NCBI GenBank assembly: GCA_012103035.1
Contig: JAAVLL010000001.1
Coordinates: forward strand, 124,001-188,000
Reading direction: 5' to 3'
Length of the DNA: 64,000 nucleotides
Source of the DNA: Brucella oryzae
GTDB taxonomy: Bacteria; Pseudomonadota; Alphaproteobacteria; Rhizobiales; Rhizobiaceae
Below, one piece after another: positions 21,584 through 31,718 of this stretch. The notes below the pieces were generated by a model that saw only the letters and a list, made by a program, of their open reading frames with translations, searched no databases and had not been told where the DNA came from. How positions within the stretch are numbered: the first letter of the stretch is position 1; the number at the start of each line of letters is the position of its first letter. The translations under genes were made by a program, and so were the position numbers.

Positions 21584-23180
21584 ATGAACAAGCATATTTC
21601 TGCTGCGGAAGCGGCTGCACTCATCCCCGACAATGCTGTCGTTTCGGTTTCCTCGTCCAGCGGTCTCGGCTGTCCCGATCTGATGCTGAAAGCCATCGGC
21701 AGGCGGTTTGACGAGACAGGCCACCCCAAAATATCACCACGCTGCATCCGATTGCAGCGGGCGATATGAGCGGAATCAAGGGTGTCGATTACATCGCCAA
21801 GAAGGGGCTTCTCAAGAAGATCATCGGCGGTTCCTATCCGTCCGGTCCATCCAGCGCCGAGCCGCCGCTGATCTGGCAGATGATCACCAATAATGAGATC
21901 CCGGCCTATAATATTCCGTCCGGCATTCTATTCGACATGCATCGCGAGGCCGCCGCCAAGCGCCCCGGCGTGCTGACCAAGGTGGGGCTCGATACGTTTG
22001 TCGACCCAAAGCGTCAGGGCACGGCGATGAATGACAAGGCGCGTGAGGCGCCGGTCGTGAAACATGTCAGCTTCGAGGGCGAGGACTGGCTCTATTTCCC
22101 TTCCATCATCCCGCAATTGGCGATTATTCGCGCGACGACGGCGGATGAACGGGGCAATCTCACCTATGAGCACGAGGGCGCTTATCTCGGCGGTCTGGAT
22201 CAGGCGCTGGCTGCGCGCAACAATGGCGGCATCGTCATTGCGCAGGTGAAGCGCATCGCCAAGGAAGGCACGCTGAAGCCGCATGACGTGCGCGTGCCGG
22301 GCGTTCTGGTCGATTATATCGTGGTTGATCCCGATCAGAAGCAGACGACGCAGACGCTGTACGATCCGGCGATTTCGGGCGAGATTTTCCGTCCGCTGGA
22401 TACGTTCCGGTTGGCTGAATTCAATATTCAGAAGGCGATTGCGCGCCGTGTCGCGCAGGAATTGCAGGCGGGCAGCGCGGTTAATCTCGGCTTTGGCATT
22501 TCCGCCAATGTGCCGCGCATTCTGCTGGAAGAAGGCCTGCATGGCGCCGTGACATGGGTGATCGAGCAGGGCGCTGTCGGCGGGTGCCGCTGCTGGATTT
22601 TGCCTTTGGCTGCGCCTCCAATGCCGACGCCTATATGCCGTCGCCCTATCAGTTCACCTATTTCCAGGGTGCGGGCTTCGACGCCTCGCTGCTCTCCTTC
22701 CTTGAGATCGGGCGCGATGGCTCGGTCAATGTGTCGAAGCTGTCATTCCGTCCGCATGTGACTGCAGGGGCTGGCGGTTTTGTCGATATTACTGCAAGAG
22801 CCAAGAAGATCGTTTTTCCGGCATGTTCAATGCAGGGGCGAAATTGTCGGTCGCTGACGGCAAGCTGGTGATCGAGAAGGAAGGCAAGCTGAAAAAGCTT
22901 GTTAAAGAGGTCGAGCATGTCACCTTCTGGCCCGCGCGGTGTCGCGCAGGGACAGGACATTACCTATGTCACGGAACGTGCGGTGTTGAAGCTGACGCCG
23001 CAAGGCATTGTACTCACCGAGATCGCGCCGGGTGTGGATTTGCAGGCGCATATTCTCGATCAATCCGAGTTTCCGCTGATCGTTTCTGACAAGCTCAAGA
23101 TCATGGATGAAGCGCTGTTCCGCGAAGAGCCGATTGGGCTTGAATTGCCACAGAAACCGGCGCGAAAGCTGGAGGCGTAA
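21584..23180 (+). CDS. Acyl-CoA:acetate/3-ketoacid CoA-transferase family protein (frame broken four times)
   Basis: About 533 residues joining both halves of a family I CoA-transferase in one chain (COG4670, propionate CoA-transferase-like). The N-terminal half has NAVVSVSSSSGLGCPD and GGSYPSGPSSAEPPLIWQMI; the C-terminal half has VNLGFGISANVPR and TWVIEQGAVGGVPLLDFAFG, in which the Glu is the expected acyl-enzyme residue. It would activate a short or branched carboxylic acid as its CoA ester using acetyl-CoA or succinyl-CoA. Breaks lie near 21729, 22583, 22816 and 22927. ATG 21584 lacks a strong ribosome site and follows the previous stop by five bases. Stop TAA abuts the enoyl-CoA hydratase ATG. 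Confidence 0.88.
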
Positions 23181-23957
23181 ATGGCTGATCGGATAGAAAT
23201 CTCGATTGAGAACCACATCGCCGTCATGACGATCAGGCGGCCCGAAAAGCTCAATGCGTTTGATATCGAGCTGTTGCAGGAATTGTCTGTGGCCTGTGAT
23301 CGGGTGGAAGCGGACAGCATCGTGCGGGTTGCGATCCTGACCGGCGAGGGCAAAGCCTTTTCCGCAGGCGGCGACATCAAGGCCTGGGGCGGCATGGAAC
23401 CGGCAGAATTCGGCCATGCGTGGGTGCGTTATGGGCATCGCGTATTTGAGCGTCTGGCGACTTTGCGTGTGCCGCTGATTGCGGCGATGAATGGTCATGC
23501 GCTGGGCGGCGGTCTGGAACTGGCAGGGGCCGCGGATATCCGCATTGTGGAAAAGCAGGCAAAAATCGGCCTGCCGGAAACCTCGCTTGGCATGATCCCC
23601 GGCTGGTCGGGCACACAGCGTCTTGTGCGCCGGTTCGGTGCGCAGATCGTGCGGCGCATGGTGCTGGGCGGCGAAATGTTTACAGCCGAAGAAGCGCTGT
23701 CGCATGGGCTGGTCGATGCCGTTGTGGAAACGGGTACAGTCTTGCAGGCGGCGCAGGATTATGCGGCGCGGGTGGCCAAGCGCGGACCGGCTGCGCTGGA
23801 AATTTCCAAACTGATGCTGTCCGTCGCCAATGGCGAGGACAATGGAACCGCCGTCGAGGCGCTGGGTTCCATTCTGGTTGCCAAGACCGGCGATCTGAAA
23901 GAAGGCGTGCGCTCGTTTACCGAAAAGCGCGAAGCAAATTTTGAAGGAAAATGGTGA
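23181..23957 (+). CDS. Enoyl-CoA hydratase/isomerase family protein
   Basis: Intact, 258 residues, crotonase fold. Key stretches are TIRRPEKLNAFDIELLQEL, the oxyanion-hole segments GEGKAFSAGGDIKAW and NGHALGGGLELAGAADIRI, and GLPETSLGMIPGWSGTQRL, where the conserved Glu of LPETSLG aligns with a catalytic glutamate. It would hydrate or isomerise the enoyl-CoA formed after CoA transfer. It starts directly after the CoA-transferase stop and its own stop overlaps the aldehyde dehydrogenase ATG (ATGGTGATG), so the three are tightly coupled. Confidence 0.93.
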   Translation: MADRIEISIENHIAVMTIRRPEKLNAFDIELLQELSVACDRVEADSIVRVAILTGEGKAFSAGGDIKAWGGMEPAEFGHAWVRYGHRVFERLATLRVPLIAAMNGHALGGGLELAGAADIRIVEKQAKIGLPETSLGMIPGWSGTQRLVRRFGAQIVRRMVLGGEMFTAEEALSHGLVDAVVETGTVLQAAQDYAARVAKRGPAALEISKLMLSVANGEDNGTAVEALGSILVAKTGDLKEGVRSFTEKREANFEGKW

Positions 23958-25468
23958 TGAGCGTAGTCGTAAAACCGCAGCCGTTGACCGGGCTGGAAGT
24001 CCGCGAATTCTCCATGCTGATCGATGGCCAATGGGTGCAAAGCCAGAGCGGCGGCAGCATCGAGCGCGTGGCTCCCGGTCATGGTGTCACGGTCAGCCGT
24101 TATCCCGCTGGCAACAAGGCGGATGTGGAACGCGCCGTAGCAGCTGCGCGCAAGGCTTTCGATGATGGGCGCTGGTCGTCCAAAACGGCATCGCAGCGCT
24201 CGCTGGTTCTGCTGAAAGCTGCCGATCTGATTGAGGCACGGGCAGAAGAGCTCGCCTATCTCGACGCGATTGAGGCTGGAAAGCCGATCAGTCAGGTGCG
24301 CGGCGAGATTGCCGGTTCCGTGGATATCTGGCGCTATGCGGCAGCGCTTGCGCGTGATCTGCATGGCGAAAGCTACAATACTTTGGGCGACGGTACTTTG
24401 GGTGTCGTGTTGCGTGAGGCGATTGGCGTTGTCTCCATCATCACGCCGTGGAACTTTCCGTTCCTGATCGTCGGGCAGAAACTGCCTTTCGCGCTGGCGG
24501 CAGGTTGCACGGCGGTCGTCAAGCCTTCGGAACTCACCTCCGGATCGACGCTGGTGCTTGGTGAAATTCTGGCCGAGGCAGGCGTGCCGGATGGCGTCGT
24601 CAACATCGTCACCGGAACGGGGCCGATGTCGGCCAGCATATGAGCACGCATCCGCATGTCGACATGGTGTCGTTTACCGGTTCAACTGGCGTGGGTAAGC
24701 TCACCATGGCCAATGCGGCGCAAACGCTGAAAAAGTATCGCTGGAACTTGGCGGCAAGAACCCGCAAATCCTGTTCCCGGATGCGGATATGGATGCGTTT
24801 ATCGATGCCGCCGTGTTCGGCGCTTGGTTCAATGCAGGCGAGTGCTGCAATGCCGGTTCGCGACTCATCGTGCATCGCTCGATTGTCGATGAGATTGTCA
24901 GGCGCGTTGCCGATCTGTCGAAAAGGTGATCGTTGGCGACCCGCTGGACGTTACCACGCAGGTTGGCGCGATCATCACGCCGCAGCATCTGAGCAAGGTT
25001 GGCGCCTATGTCGATCAGGCCAAGAAGGCGGGCGCTGCAATTGTCCATGGCGGCGACGTGCTGGATCTCGGCCTTGGCCAATATATGGGACCGACCATCA
25101 TTGCGGGTGTGAAAGCCGATATGGCCGTGGCGCGTGAAGAAGTGTTCGGTCCTGTCCTGTCGGTCCTGTCCTTCGATACGGTGGATGAGGCGATCTCCAT
25201 TGCCAACGCGGTTGATTACGGGCTTTCAGCCGGTGTGTGGAGCCGCGATTTCGATACCTGCATGAGCATCGGGCGCAAGGTGCGCGCCGGTACGGTCTGG
25301 ATGAACACTTTCATGGACGGTACGCCGGAACTGCCTTTCGGCGGTTATCGCCAGTCGGGTCTGGGCCGCGAGTTGGGTCGTCATGCGGTGGAGGATTACA
25401 CCGAAACCAAGACGCTCAATATGCATATCGGCGCGCGCACCGGCTGGTGGATGCCACAAGGAAAATAA
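23957..25468 (+). CDS. Aldehyde dehydrogenase family protein (frame broken three times)
   Basis: About 505 residues of the NAD(P)-dependent aldehyde dehydrogenase superfamily. Visible are the motif VVSIITPWNFPFLIVGQKLP, VSFTGSTGVGK, SLELGGKNPQILF with the general-base Glu, and NAGECCNAGSRLIVH containing the catalytic Cys; the C-terminal EEVFGPVLSVLSF and PFGGYRQSGLGRELG are also present. I prefer ATG 23957 (GAAGGA nine bases upstream) to ATG 23951. Breaks near 24621 (G-run), 24735 and 24922 (A-runs). It oxidises an aldehyde, perhaps produced by a neighbouring GMC oxidase, to the acid. Confidence 0.92.
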
Positions 25469-25480
25469 GGAGTGACGGCT

Positions 25481-26963
25481 TTGGGAGGACAGCCGGATAT
25501 CGTCATCATCGGATCGGGTATCGGCGGCGCGACAATGGCCGCCGGTCTTGCCGCGTCGGGTGCCGACATTCTCATTCTTGAGGCGGGGAGCATCTCCCGG
25601 ACAGGCCGGAAAACCGCGACCCGCGTGCCATTTTCCAACAAGGCTTCTTTCGCCCGAAGGAGTTCTGGTACGAGACCAGCGGTACGCCATTCAATCCCGG
25701 CAACTATTACAATGTCGGCGGCAATTCCAAATTCTATGGCGCAGTGCTGGTGCGCTATCGGCGCGAGGATTTTGAGGAGCTTGCGCATCTGGAAGGTGTA
25801 TCGCCCGCATGGCCTTTTGCCTATGACGAGCTGGAACCGTGGTATAGCCGCGCCGAGCAGCTTTTCAGGTGCGGGGTGAATTGGGTGATGACCCGACAGA
25901 GCCGCATCATTCGAAGCCCTATTCCCATCCAGCGATCCGCGACGAGCCGGCCATTGCCGATGTGCGGGCGCGGTTGAAGGAAGCGGGTTTGCATCCGGCA
26001 TCGCTGCCGCTGGGGGTCGATATTGACCGCTGGCTCGCCAAGGCAAAAACGCCGTGGGATGCGCATCCAAACAGCAATGACGGCAAGATGGATGCAGAAA
26101 CCTGTCCGCTCGCGGCGGCGCTCAAGCATCCCAATGTCCGGCTGGAAACCTCGGCGCGGGTGACACGGCTGGAAGCCGGTCCGGATGGGAAGACTATCGC
26201 GGCGGTGCATTATGTGAAGGACGGCGAGGCGCTGGTGCTGCGCCCGAAGCTGGTCGTTTTATCCGCAGGCGCGGTGCAGTCGGCGGCACTTCTGCTGCGC
26301 TCAGGACTGGCGAACAGTTCCGATCAGGTCGGTCGCAATTTCATGAACCATAATTCGAGTGCCGTGATCGCTTTCGATCCGCGCTATCGCAATGACAGCG
26401 TCTATCAGAAGACCTTTGGCTTCAACGATTACTATCTGTCGGACGGGGCAGGCGGTCCGCCGCTCGGCAATGTGCAATTGCTTGGGCGCGTGTCGGGCGC
26501 GATCCTGAAATCCAATATGCCTCGCGTGCCGGAATGGCTGTTGAACCGGATTGCCGGACACACAATCGATTTCTACGCGATGAGCGAAGACCTGCCGTCG
26601 CCAGAAAGCCGCGTGACGGTGGATGGCGACCGCATTGTTCTGCATTGGGTGCGCAGCAACTGGAAGGCGCATCTGATGCTGGTGGAAAAGCTCAAATCCG
26701 CACTGCGGGCAGCGGGCTTTCCGGTGGTTCTGTCGCGGGCCTTCGACCGGCGCACACCGTCGCATCAATGCGGCACGGTGCGCATTGGCGATGATCCGGC
26801 GACAGCGCCGCTTGATCCCTGGTGCCGCGCCTATGACCATCCCAATCTCCATGTGGTGGATGCGTCATTCCTGCCGACATCGGCGGCGGTCAATCCGGCG
26901 CTGACCATCGCTGCGCAAGCCTTGCGCGTTGCAGACCATTTGAACCGGGAGGTGCTGGCATGA
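25481..26963 (+). CDS. GMC-family oxidoreductase, first copy (frame broken twice)
   Basis: About 495 residues. The FAD-binding motif IVIIGSGIGGATMAAGLAAS begins at about residue 7, and the C-terminal GMC domain has the hallmark VVDASFLPTSAAVNPALTIA with the catalytic-region histidine pair replaced by the NPALT pattern usual for this subgroup. FNPGNYYNVGGNSKFYGAVL is the second FAD motif. AAGGAG at 25467-25472 is eight bases before TTG 25481, which I take as the start; GTG 25472 is the alternative but overlaps that ribosome site. Breaks near 25586 and 25867. It would oxidise an alcohol, passing electrons to a quinone or cytochrome rather than NAD. Confidence 0.85.
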
Positions 26964-27724
26964 ATCGCCAAAGACCTGTGGCACTGGTAACTGGCGGGCG
27001 GCGCGGGATCGGGCTTGGCATTGCCCGCACGCTTGCCGCCAAGGGTTTCGATCTGGCGATTACCGACCGCGAACGTGACGATGCGGTCATCCATGAATTG
27101 CGCGAGCTTGGCGGACGAGTGGCTTTCTTTGAAAGCGATCTGGCTGCCGTCGAAACCCATGAGGCGACGGTTGCCGCCGTGCTGCAAGAGTTCGGCAACA
27201 TCGACTGTCTCGTCAACAATGCAGGCATGGGTTCGGTCGAGCGCGGTGATTTTCTTGGGCTGAAGCCCGAAAACTTCGACACCATCATGGATGTGAATCT
27301 GCGCGGCACGGTGTTTTTCACGCAGGCCGTGGTGAAGGCCATGCTGGCCGCAGCCGAAGTGCGTTTTCCGCGCAGCATTATAACGATCAGTTCGGTTTCG
27401 TCGGTGATGAGTTCGCCGGAAAGGCTCGACTACTGCATCAGCAAGGCCGGGTTGACCGCCTTTGTGCAGGGGCTGGCGTTGCGTCTGGCCGAAGCGCGGA
27501 TCGGTGTGTTCGAGGTGCGTCCCGGCATCATACGCACCGACATGACGGCGAAGGTCGCAGAGCGCTACGACACGCTGATTGACGGCGGGCTGGTGCCCAT
27601 GAAGCGCTGGGGCGAGGTGGGTGATGTTGGCGCCATCGTGGCCGGGCTTGCGGGCGGTAATTTCATTTTCGCCACCGGGTCGGTGATCAATGCCGATGGC
27701 GGCCTGTCGATAGCGAAGCTTTAG
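26960..27724 (+). CDS. Short-chain dehydrogenase/reductase, 3-ketoacyl-reductase-like
   Basis: Intact, 254 residues. The cofactor motif VALVTGGRRGIGLGIARTLA (TGxxxGIG) is at residues 9-27, NNAG at about 90, the catalytic serine in ITISSVSSVMSS, and YCISK supplies the active-site Tyr-Lys pair. The ATG overlaps the preceding GMC stop by four bases, so it belongs to the same transcript. It likely interconverts a hydroxy and a keto intermediate of the pathway. Confidence 0.93.
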   Translation: MNRQRPVALVTGGRRGIGLGIARTLAAKGFDLAITDRERDDAVIHELRELGGRVAFFESDLAAVETHEATVAAVLQEFGNIDCLVNNAGMGSVERGDFLGLKPENFDTIMDVNLRGTVFFTQAVVKAMLAAAEVRFPRSIITISSVSSVMSSPERLDYCISKAGLTAFVQGLALRLAEARIGVFEVRPGIIRTDMTAKVAERYDTLIDGGLVPMKRWGEVGDVGAIVAGLAGGNFIFATGSVINADGGLSIAKL

Positions 27725-27735
27725 GGAAGTGCGCG

Positions 27736-29368
27736 ATGAACTATGACTATATCATCGTTGGCGGCGGGCCTGCCGGTTGCGTTCTCGCCAATCGCCTGAG
27801 CGAAGATGCATCGATAAAAGTGCTGTTGCTGGAGGCAGGCGGCAGCGACTGGAATCCGCTGTTCCATATGCCTGCGGGCTTTGCCAAAATGACCAAGGGT
27901 GTGGCCAGCTGGGGTTTTGAAACCGTTCCGCAAAAGCACATGAAAAACCGTGTGCTGCGCTATACGCAGGCGAAAGTCATCGGTGGCGGCTCCACCATCA
28001 ATGCGCAGATTTATACGCGCGGCAATGCGTCCGATTATGATCTCTGGGCTGGTGAGGATGGCTGCACCGGCTGGGATTATCGCCATGTCCTGCCCTATTT
28101 CAAACGTGCCGAGGACAATCAGCGTTTCAACGATGACTATCATTCCTATGGCGGGCCGCTTGGCGTTTCCATGCCTTCCGCGCCGCTGCCGATCTGCGAT
28201 GCCTATATCCGCGCCGGACAGGAGCTGGGCATTCCGTATAATCCCGATTTCAACGGGCGCGAGCAGGCGGGCGTCGGCTTTACCAGCTCACCCAGCGCAA
28301 CCGCCGCCGCTCCTCGGCCTCGCTTGCTTATCTCGCGCCGATCAGGGATCGTAAAACCTGACAATCCGCATGAATGCTGCGGTAGCCAACATCGTGCTGG
28401 AAAAGACGCGCGCAACCGGCGTTGCGCTGTTGAGCGGCGAGGTGCTGCGCGCCAACCGCGAGGTGATTGTTTCATCGGGCGCGATCGGCTCGCCGAAACT
28501 TCTGCTGCAATCGGGCATCGGCCCGGCCGATCATCTGAAAAGGTGAGTGTCGCGGTCAAGCACGATCTGCCCGGCGTTGGCGAAAACATGCAGGACCATC
28601 TCGATCTGTTTGTCATTGCCGAATGCACCGGCGATCACACCTATGACGGCGTGGCGAAGCTGCACCGCACGCTGGGCGCGGGCCTGCAATATATGCTGCT
28701 GCGTTCCGGCCCGGTGGCGTCGAGCCTGTTTGAAACGGGCGGTTTCTGGTATGCGGACCCGGATGCGCGTTCACCGGATATCCAGTTCCATCTGGGGCTT
28801 GGTTCTGGAATTGAAGCCGGTGTCGAGAAGCTCAAGAATGCAGGCGTGACACTCAATTCTGCCTATCTGCATCCACGCTCTCGCGGGACAGTGCGGCTTG
28901 CTTCCAACGATCCGACAACGGCCCCGCTGATCGACCCCAATTACTGGAGCGATCCGCACGATCTGAAAATGTCATTGGAAGGGCTGAAGATCGCGCGCGA
29001 AATCATGCAGCAGGATGCATTAAAACCCTATGTCATGGCCGAGCGCCTGCCGGGACCGAAAGTGGTCACCGATGACGATCTGTTCGACTATGCCTGCGCC
29101 AATGCCAAGACCGACCACCACCCCGTCGGCACCTGCAAGATGGGAACTGATGCAATGGCGGTTGTCGATCTCGATCTGAAAGTGCGCGGTCTCCAAGGCT
29201 TGCGGGTGTGCGACAGCTGATCATGCCGCGCGTTCCTTCCTGCAACACCAATGCGCCGACCATCATGATCGGCGAAAAGGAGCAGACATTATTCGCGGCC
29301 TTGATCCGCTGCCGCCGGTCGTGTTTTCGTGGGAGAAAAACGAACAGAAGCCGCGTGCAAGGATTTAA
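27736..29368 (+). CDS. GMC-family oxidoreductase, second copy, choline-dehydrogenase-like (frame broken about five times)
   Basis: About 545 residues. It starts [20 protein letters not shown] with the FAD-binding GxGxxG-type motif and carries [20 protein letters not shown] and the second GMC signature [17 protein letters not shown]; near the C-terminus [11 protein letters not shown] supplies the catalytic His. Choline, glucose and alkan-1-ol dehydrogenases share this layout. Breaks lie near 28280, 28355, 28541, 29217 and 29280; the first three sum to a full codon, so a long but wrong open frame spans the middle. Its last four bases overlap the end of the opposing GFA gene. Confidence 0.87.
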
Positions 29369-29805
29369 TCCGGGCTGTCAGCGGGTTCAAAGCGCAGATA
29401 GCCCACAATGTTCGAGCCGCGCCGTTCGGGATTGTCTGACGGATGATTGACGCCATCGGTCACCGGAACGACAGCGAAATCAAACGGCGACACGCCTTCA
29501 AGACAAGCCGCATTCACGCCGAACTGGTTCGGATTGGAACGACGCTGGTGGTGCGTGTAAATCCCGCATTTCGAGCAGAAATAGTGTTTCGCAAGGCCCG
29601 TATTGAAGGTGTAGAGCGTCAGCGCATCTTCACCTTCAAGGATTTCCAGCCCGTCCAGTTCTGCGGAAACAGCGACGGCCCCGCGCATCCGGCAATAAGA
29701 GCAGGTGCAGCGCCGTGCTGTATGCAAGCCATTGGATAATCTGACGCGAAAACGCACAGTCCCGCAGTGACACGCGCCATTGGCTTCCTTGATGTCGGGA
29801 TTCAT
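29365..29805 (-). CDS. GFA family protein (glutathione-dependent formaldehyde-activating/CENP-V domain)
   Basis: Intact, 146 residues. The zinc-binding cysteines of the GFA/CENP-V fold are all present: CHCGTVRF near residue 12, CTCSYCRMRG near 35, and YFCSKCGIYTHHQRR near 93. Family members bind zinc and were named for Gfa, which was reported to condense formaldehyde with glutathione; most have no proven function. It faces the GMC gene end to end with a four-base overlap of coding ends, and shares no obvious promoter with the catabolic run. Confidence 0.9.
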   Translation of the reverse strand: MNPDIKEANGACHCGTVRFRVRLSNGLHTARRCTCSYCRMRGAVAVSAELDGLEILEGEDALTLYTFNTGLAKHYFCSKCGIYTHHQRRSNPNQFGVNAACLEGVSPFDFAVVPVTDGVNHPSDNPERRGSNIVGYLRFEPADSPD

Positions 29806-29910
29806 TTTGTCTCCTTGTATTTATATGGAAGCTATTTTGTTTTTGCCGGTTTACCACCGCTGAAAACCGATTAAATTCGTGGCTGGAGATACTTCCGGGA
29901 GGGATTTGGC

Positions 29911-30675
29911 ATGGGTGAATTTGCAGTCGTCACGGGTGGGAGCACCGGCATCGGAAGACATCTTGTTTCTGCTTTTGCCGATGCGGGCTACACGGTGGCC
30001 TTCAGCTACAAGCACGATGACGAAGCTGCGCAATCGCTCGTGGAGGCCATCGAGGAGGCGGGTGGTCAGGCGCTGGGACTTGGCTGCGATGTCGGACGGC
30101 GCGTCGAGGTTGAAGCCTTCTTCGATGAGGTCTGCGACTGGTTCGGCGATGCGCCCGATGTGCTGGTCAACAATGCGGGCATCCAGACCTGGGCACCCTT
30201 GCTGGAACTTTCCGAGGATGGTTGGGACGATGTCATTCGCACCAATCTGAAAGGTTGTTTCCTCAACACGCAGGCTGCTGCGAAGCGCATGGTGGAGGCA
30301 GACAAGGGTGGCGCCATCGTCAATATCGGCTCAGGCTGCAACAAGCTCGCCTTTCCGAAACTGGTTTCCTACACGGCATCGAAGGGCGGCATAGAGCAGT
30401 TCACCAAGGTTTCGGCAGTGGAACTTGGGCCGCACGACATCCGGGTGAATTGCGTGGCGCCCGGTGCGATCCTCAATGAACGTACGGCAGAAGAGCAACC
30501 CGACTATGCGGGCACCTGGGCGCGCATCACGCCGCTGCGCAGGGTGGGCACGGCTGAGGATATTTCCGGCCCGGTCCTGTTCTTTGCTTCCGATGCGGCG
30601 CGTTTTGTTACCGGCCAGACGATCTGGGTCGACGGCGGTGTCTTTTCGCAGGCCAACTGGCCATATGAGGGATAA
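29911..30675 (+). CDS. Short-chain dehydrogenase/reductase, glucose-1-dehydrogenase-like
   Basis: Intact, 254 residues. TGGSTGIGRHLVSAFADAGY at residues 8-27 is the nucleotide-binding motif, NNAGIQTWAPL follows at about 88, NIGSGCNKL holds the catalytic serine region (a less common context, GSGCN), and YTASKGG gives the Tyr-Lys pair. The C-terminus FVTGQTIWVDGGVFSQ is typical. It stands alone at the right end of the catabolic region, separated by the opposing GFA gene, and so may have its own promoter in 29806-29910. Confidence 0.92.
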   Translation: MGEFAVVTGGSTGIGRHLVSAFADAGYTVAFSYKHDDEAAQSLVEAIEEAGGQALGLGCDVGRRVEVEAFFDEVCDWFGDAPDVLVNNAGIQTWAPLLELSEDGWDDVIRTNLKGCFLNTQAAAKRMVEADKGGAIVNIGSGCNKLAFPKLVSYTASKGGIEQFTKVSAVELGPHDIRVNCVAPGAILNERTAEEQPDYAGTWARITPLRRVGTAEDISGPVLFFASDAARFVTGQTIWVDGGVFSQANWPYEG

Positions 30676-30768
30676 AATGAGGTCGTATAGAGACTACGTT
30701 TTTGTTGGGTTATCTAAGGTTTTCATGAAAGGAAAGTAATCATTGAGCTTGATAATACGCTGAAGAAT

Positions 30769-31124
30769 TTATTTTGCTAATTGTTTTTGCATATAGGAAG
30801 AAACAATAGCGCCAATACTACCGCTGAAAACCACGGACTGTATTTTAGATAGTTGATCATCCTTGAGCCAGCCCCAGGAAGTTACATAATGAAAAATCCA
30901 AACACCTAAAGAGACTACAAAGATAGTCGTAAAAACACCATCATAAACGCTACGATCCAACCGAAACATTTATGCCATAGAAGGTCGTTCTTAAGTTTCT
31001 GGCCCCGAAGCTTATCTTCATCAGGCCAGAGTTTTTCTTCTAGCTTTGCCTGTTTCAAATCGGCCCAAGCAGGCGGATTTATATCAGTTTGGCTGGGAGG
31101 CGGGAGTGTTTGGCGATCGTTCAT
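30769..31124 (-). CDS. Small membrane protein overlapping the Panacea/SocA-domain gene (frame broken once)
   Basis: I do not recognise this protein. Rebuilt, it has about 118 residues: a polar, charged N-terminal 55 residues (MNDRQTLPPPSQTDINPPAW onward, rich in K, E and D), a hydrophobic segment at about 56-90 (GWIVAFMMVFF, TIFVVSLGVWIFHYV) and a second weaker one near the C-terminus (VVFSGSIGAIVSSYMQK). The break near 30932 is in a T-run. Its first 41 bases overlap the end of the Panacea-domain gene, so the two are translationally coupled. By analogy with toxin-antitoxin pairs built on Panacea domains, this could be the membrane-acting partner, but nothing proves toxicity. Base composition is clearly more AT-rich than the flanks. 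Confidence 0.6.
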
Positions 31125-31562
31125 GCAAAAGCTTCTTATAGTGTGCTTCGATCACACTGTCTGGTATTTCAATATTGAAAACACCCTCACGATAAACTTG
31201 GTCCCACGGGGTATCTGACTTGTGGGTCAGATTGGATAGGGTTATGCCGTTCATGTTTCCATATTTACCAAACACTTCACGCAGAAATTTCTCGGTGTCC
31301 TTATCCACCTCAATCTGTCCTACGATGCGGTCAAAGGGTATACCGCCTCGGCCCCATACCTTTGTTGCATGATACAGATCGGGAATAACCGGTCCATACT
31401 TCCAAGCTTCAATCCGATCTTGGAACAGGTCACCACGGCCTAAACCCAGGCTCCATCCGTGCGCTATATAAACCAGCTTCATGAGTTGCATAGGCGTAAG
31501 ACTTCTGCCCGCCTCTTTAGCGATTTTAGGATGGCATCAGCAATTGTAATAACATTGTACAT
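31084..31562 (-). CDS. Panacea/SocA-domain (DUF4065) protein, putative antitoxin (frame broken once)
   Basis: About 160 residues. The family signature is clear: LTPMQLMKLVYIAHGWSLGL at about residues 22-41, then EAWKYGPVIPDLYHATKVWG. This domain is the SocA antitoxin/proteolytic adaptor of Caulobacter and the general neutraliser in PanAT toxin-antitoxin systems. ATG 31562 has a strong AAGGAG five bases upstream; a missing A near 31525 restores the N-terminus MYNVITIADAILKIAKEAG. The gene overlaps by 41 bases a downstream small membrane protein. It lies 156 bases beyond the 3' end of a tRNA-Arg gene in AT-rich DNA, suggesting acquisition by transfer. Confidence 0.82.
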
Positions 31563-31588
31563 AGCCACTCCTTTCTCAAATTCGCTAC

Positions 31589-31622
31589 GACTCACCCAAA
31601 CATATAGGTGATTTGTCGAGTC
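31589..31622 (-). promoter_or_regulatory. Dyad and possible promoter upstream of the Panacea-domain gene
   Basis: On the plus strand GACTCACC (31589-31596) is mirrored by GGTGA (31607-31611) and GAGTC (31618-31622). On the minus strand the centre reads TATATG (31606-31601), a plausible -10 element, about 40 bases before the start codon. A dyad over the promoter fits autoregulation, as in many toxin-antitoxin operons. Confidence 0.4.
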
Positions 31623-31718
31623 AAGTCATTATCTACAAGAAATTAAAATTAATATTTACGTAGCGGTTGAACGTTTCCTGGGATCCGTTGAAACTTTTAA
31701 GAAAGACGCGGTTTTCGG

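Noticed and set aside
30676-31718. Genomic island with att repeats at tRNA-Arg
   Set aside because: No second copy of the tRNA 3' end and no integrase were found in the window; only composition and position suggest transfer.
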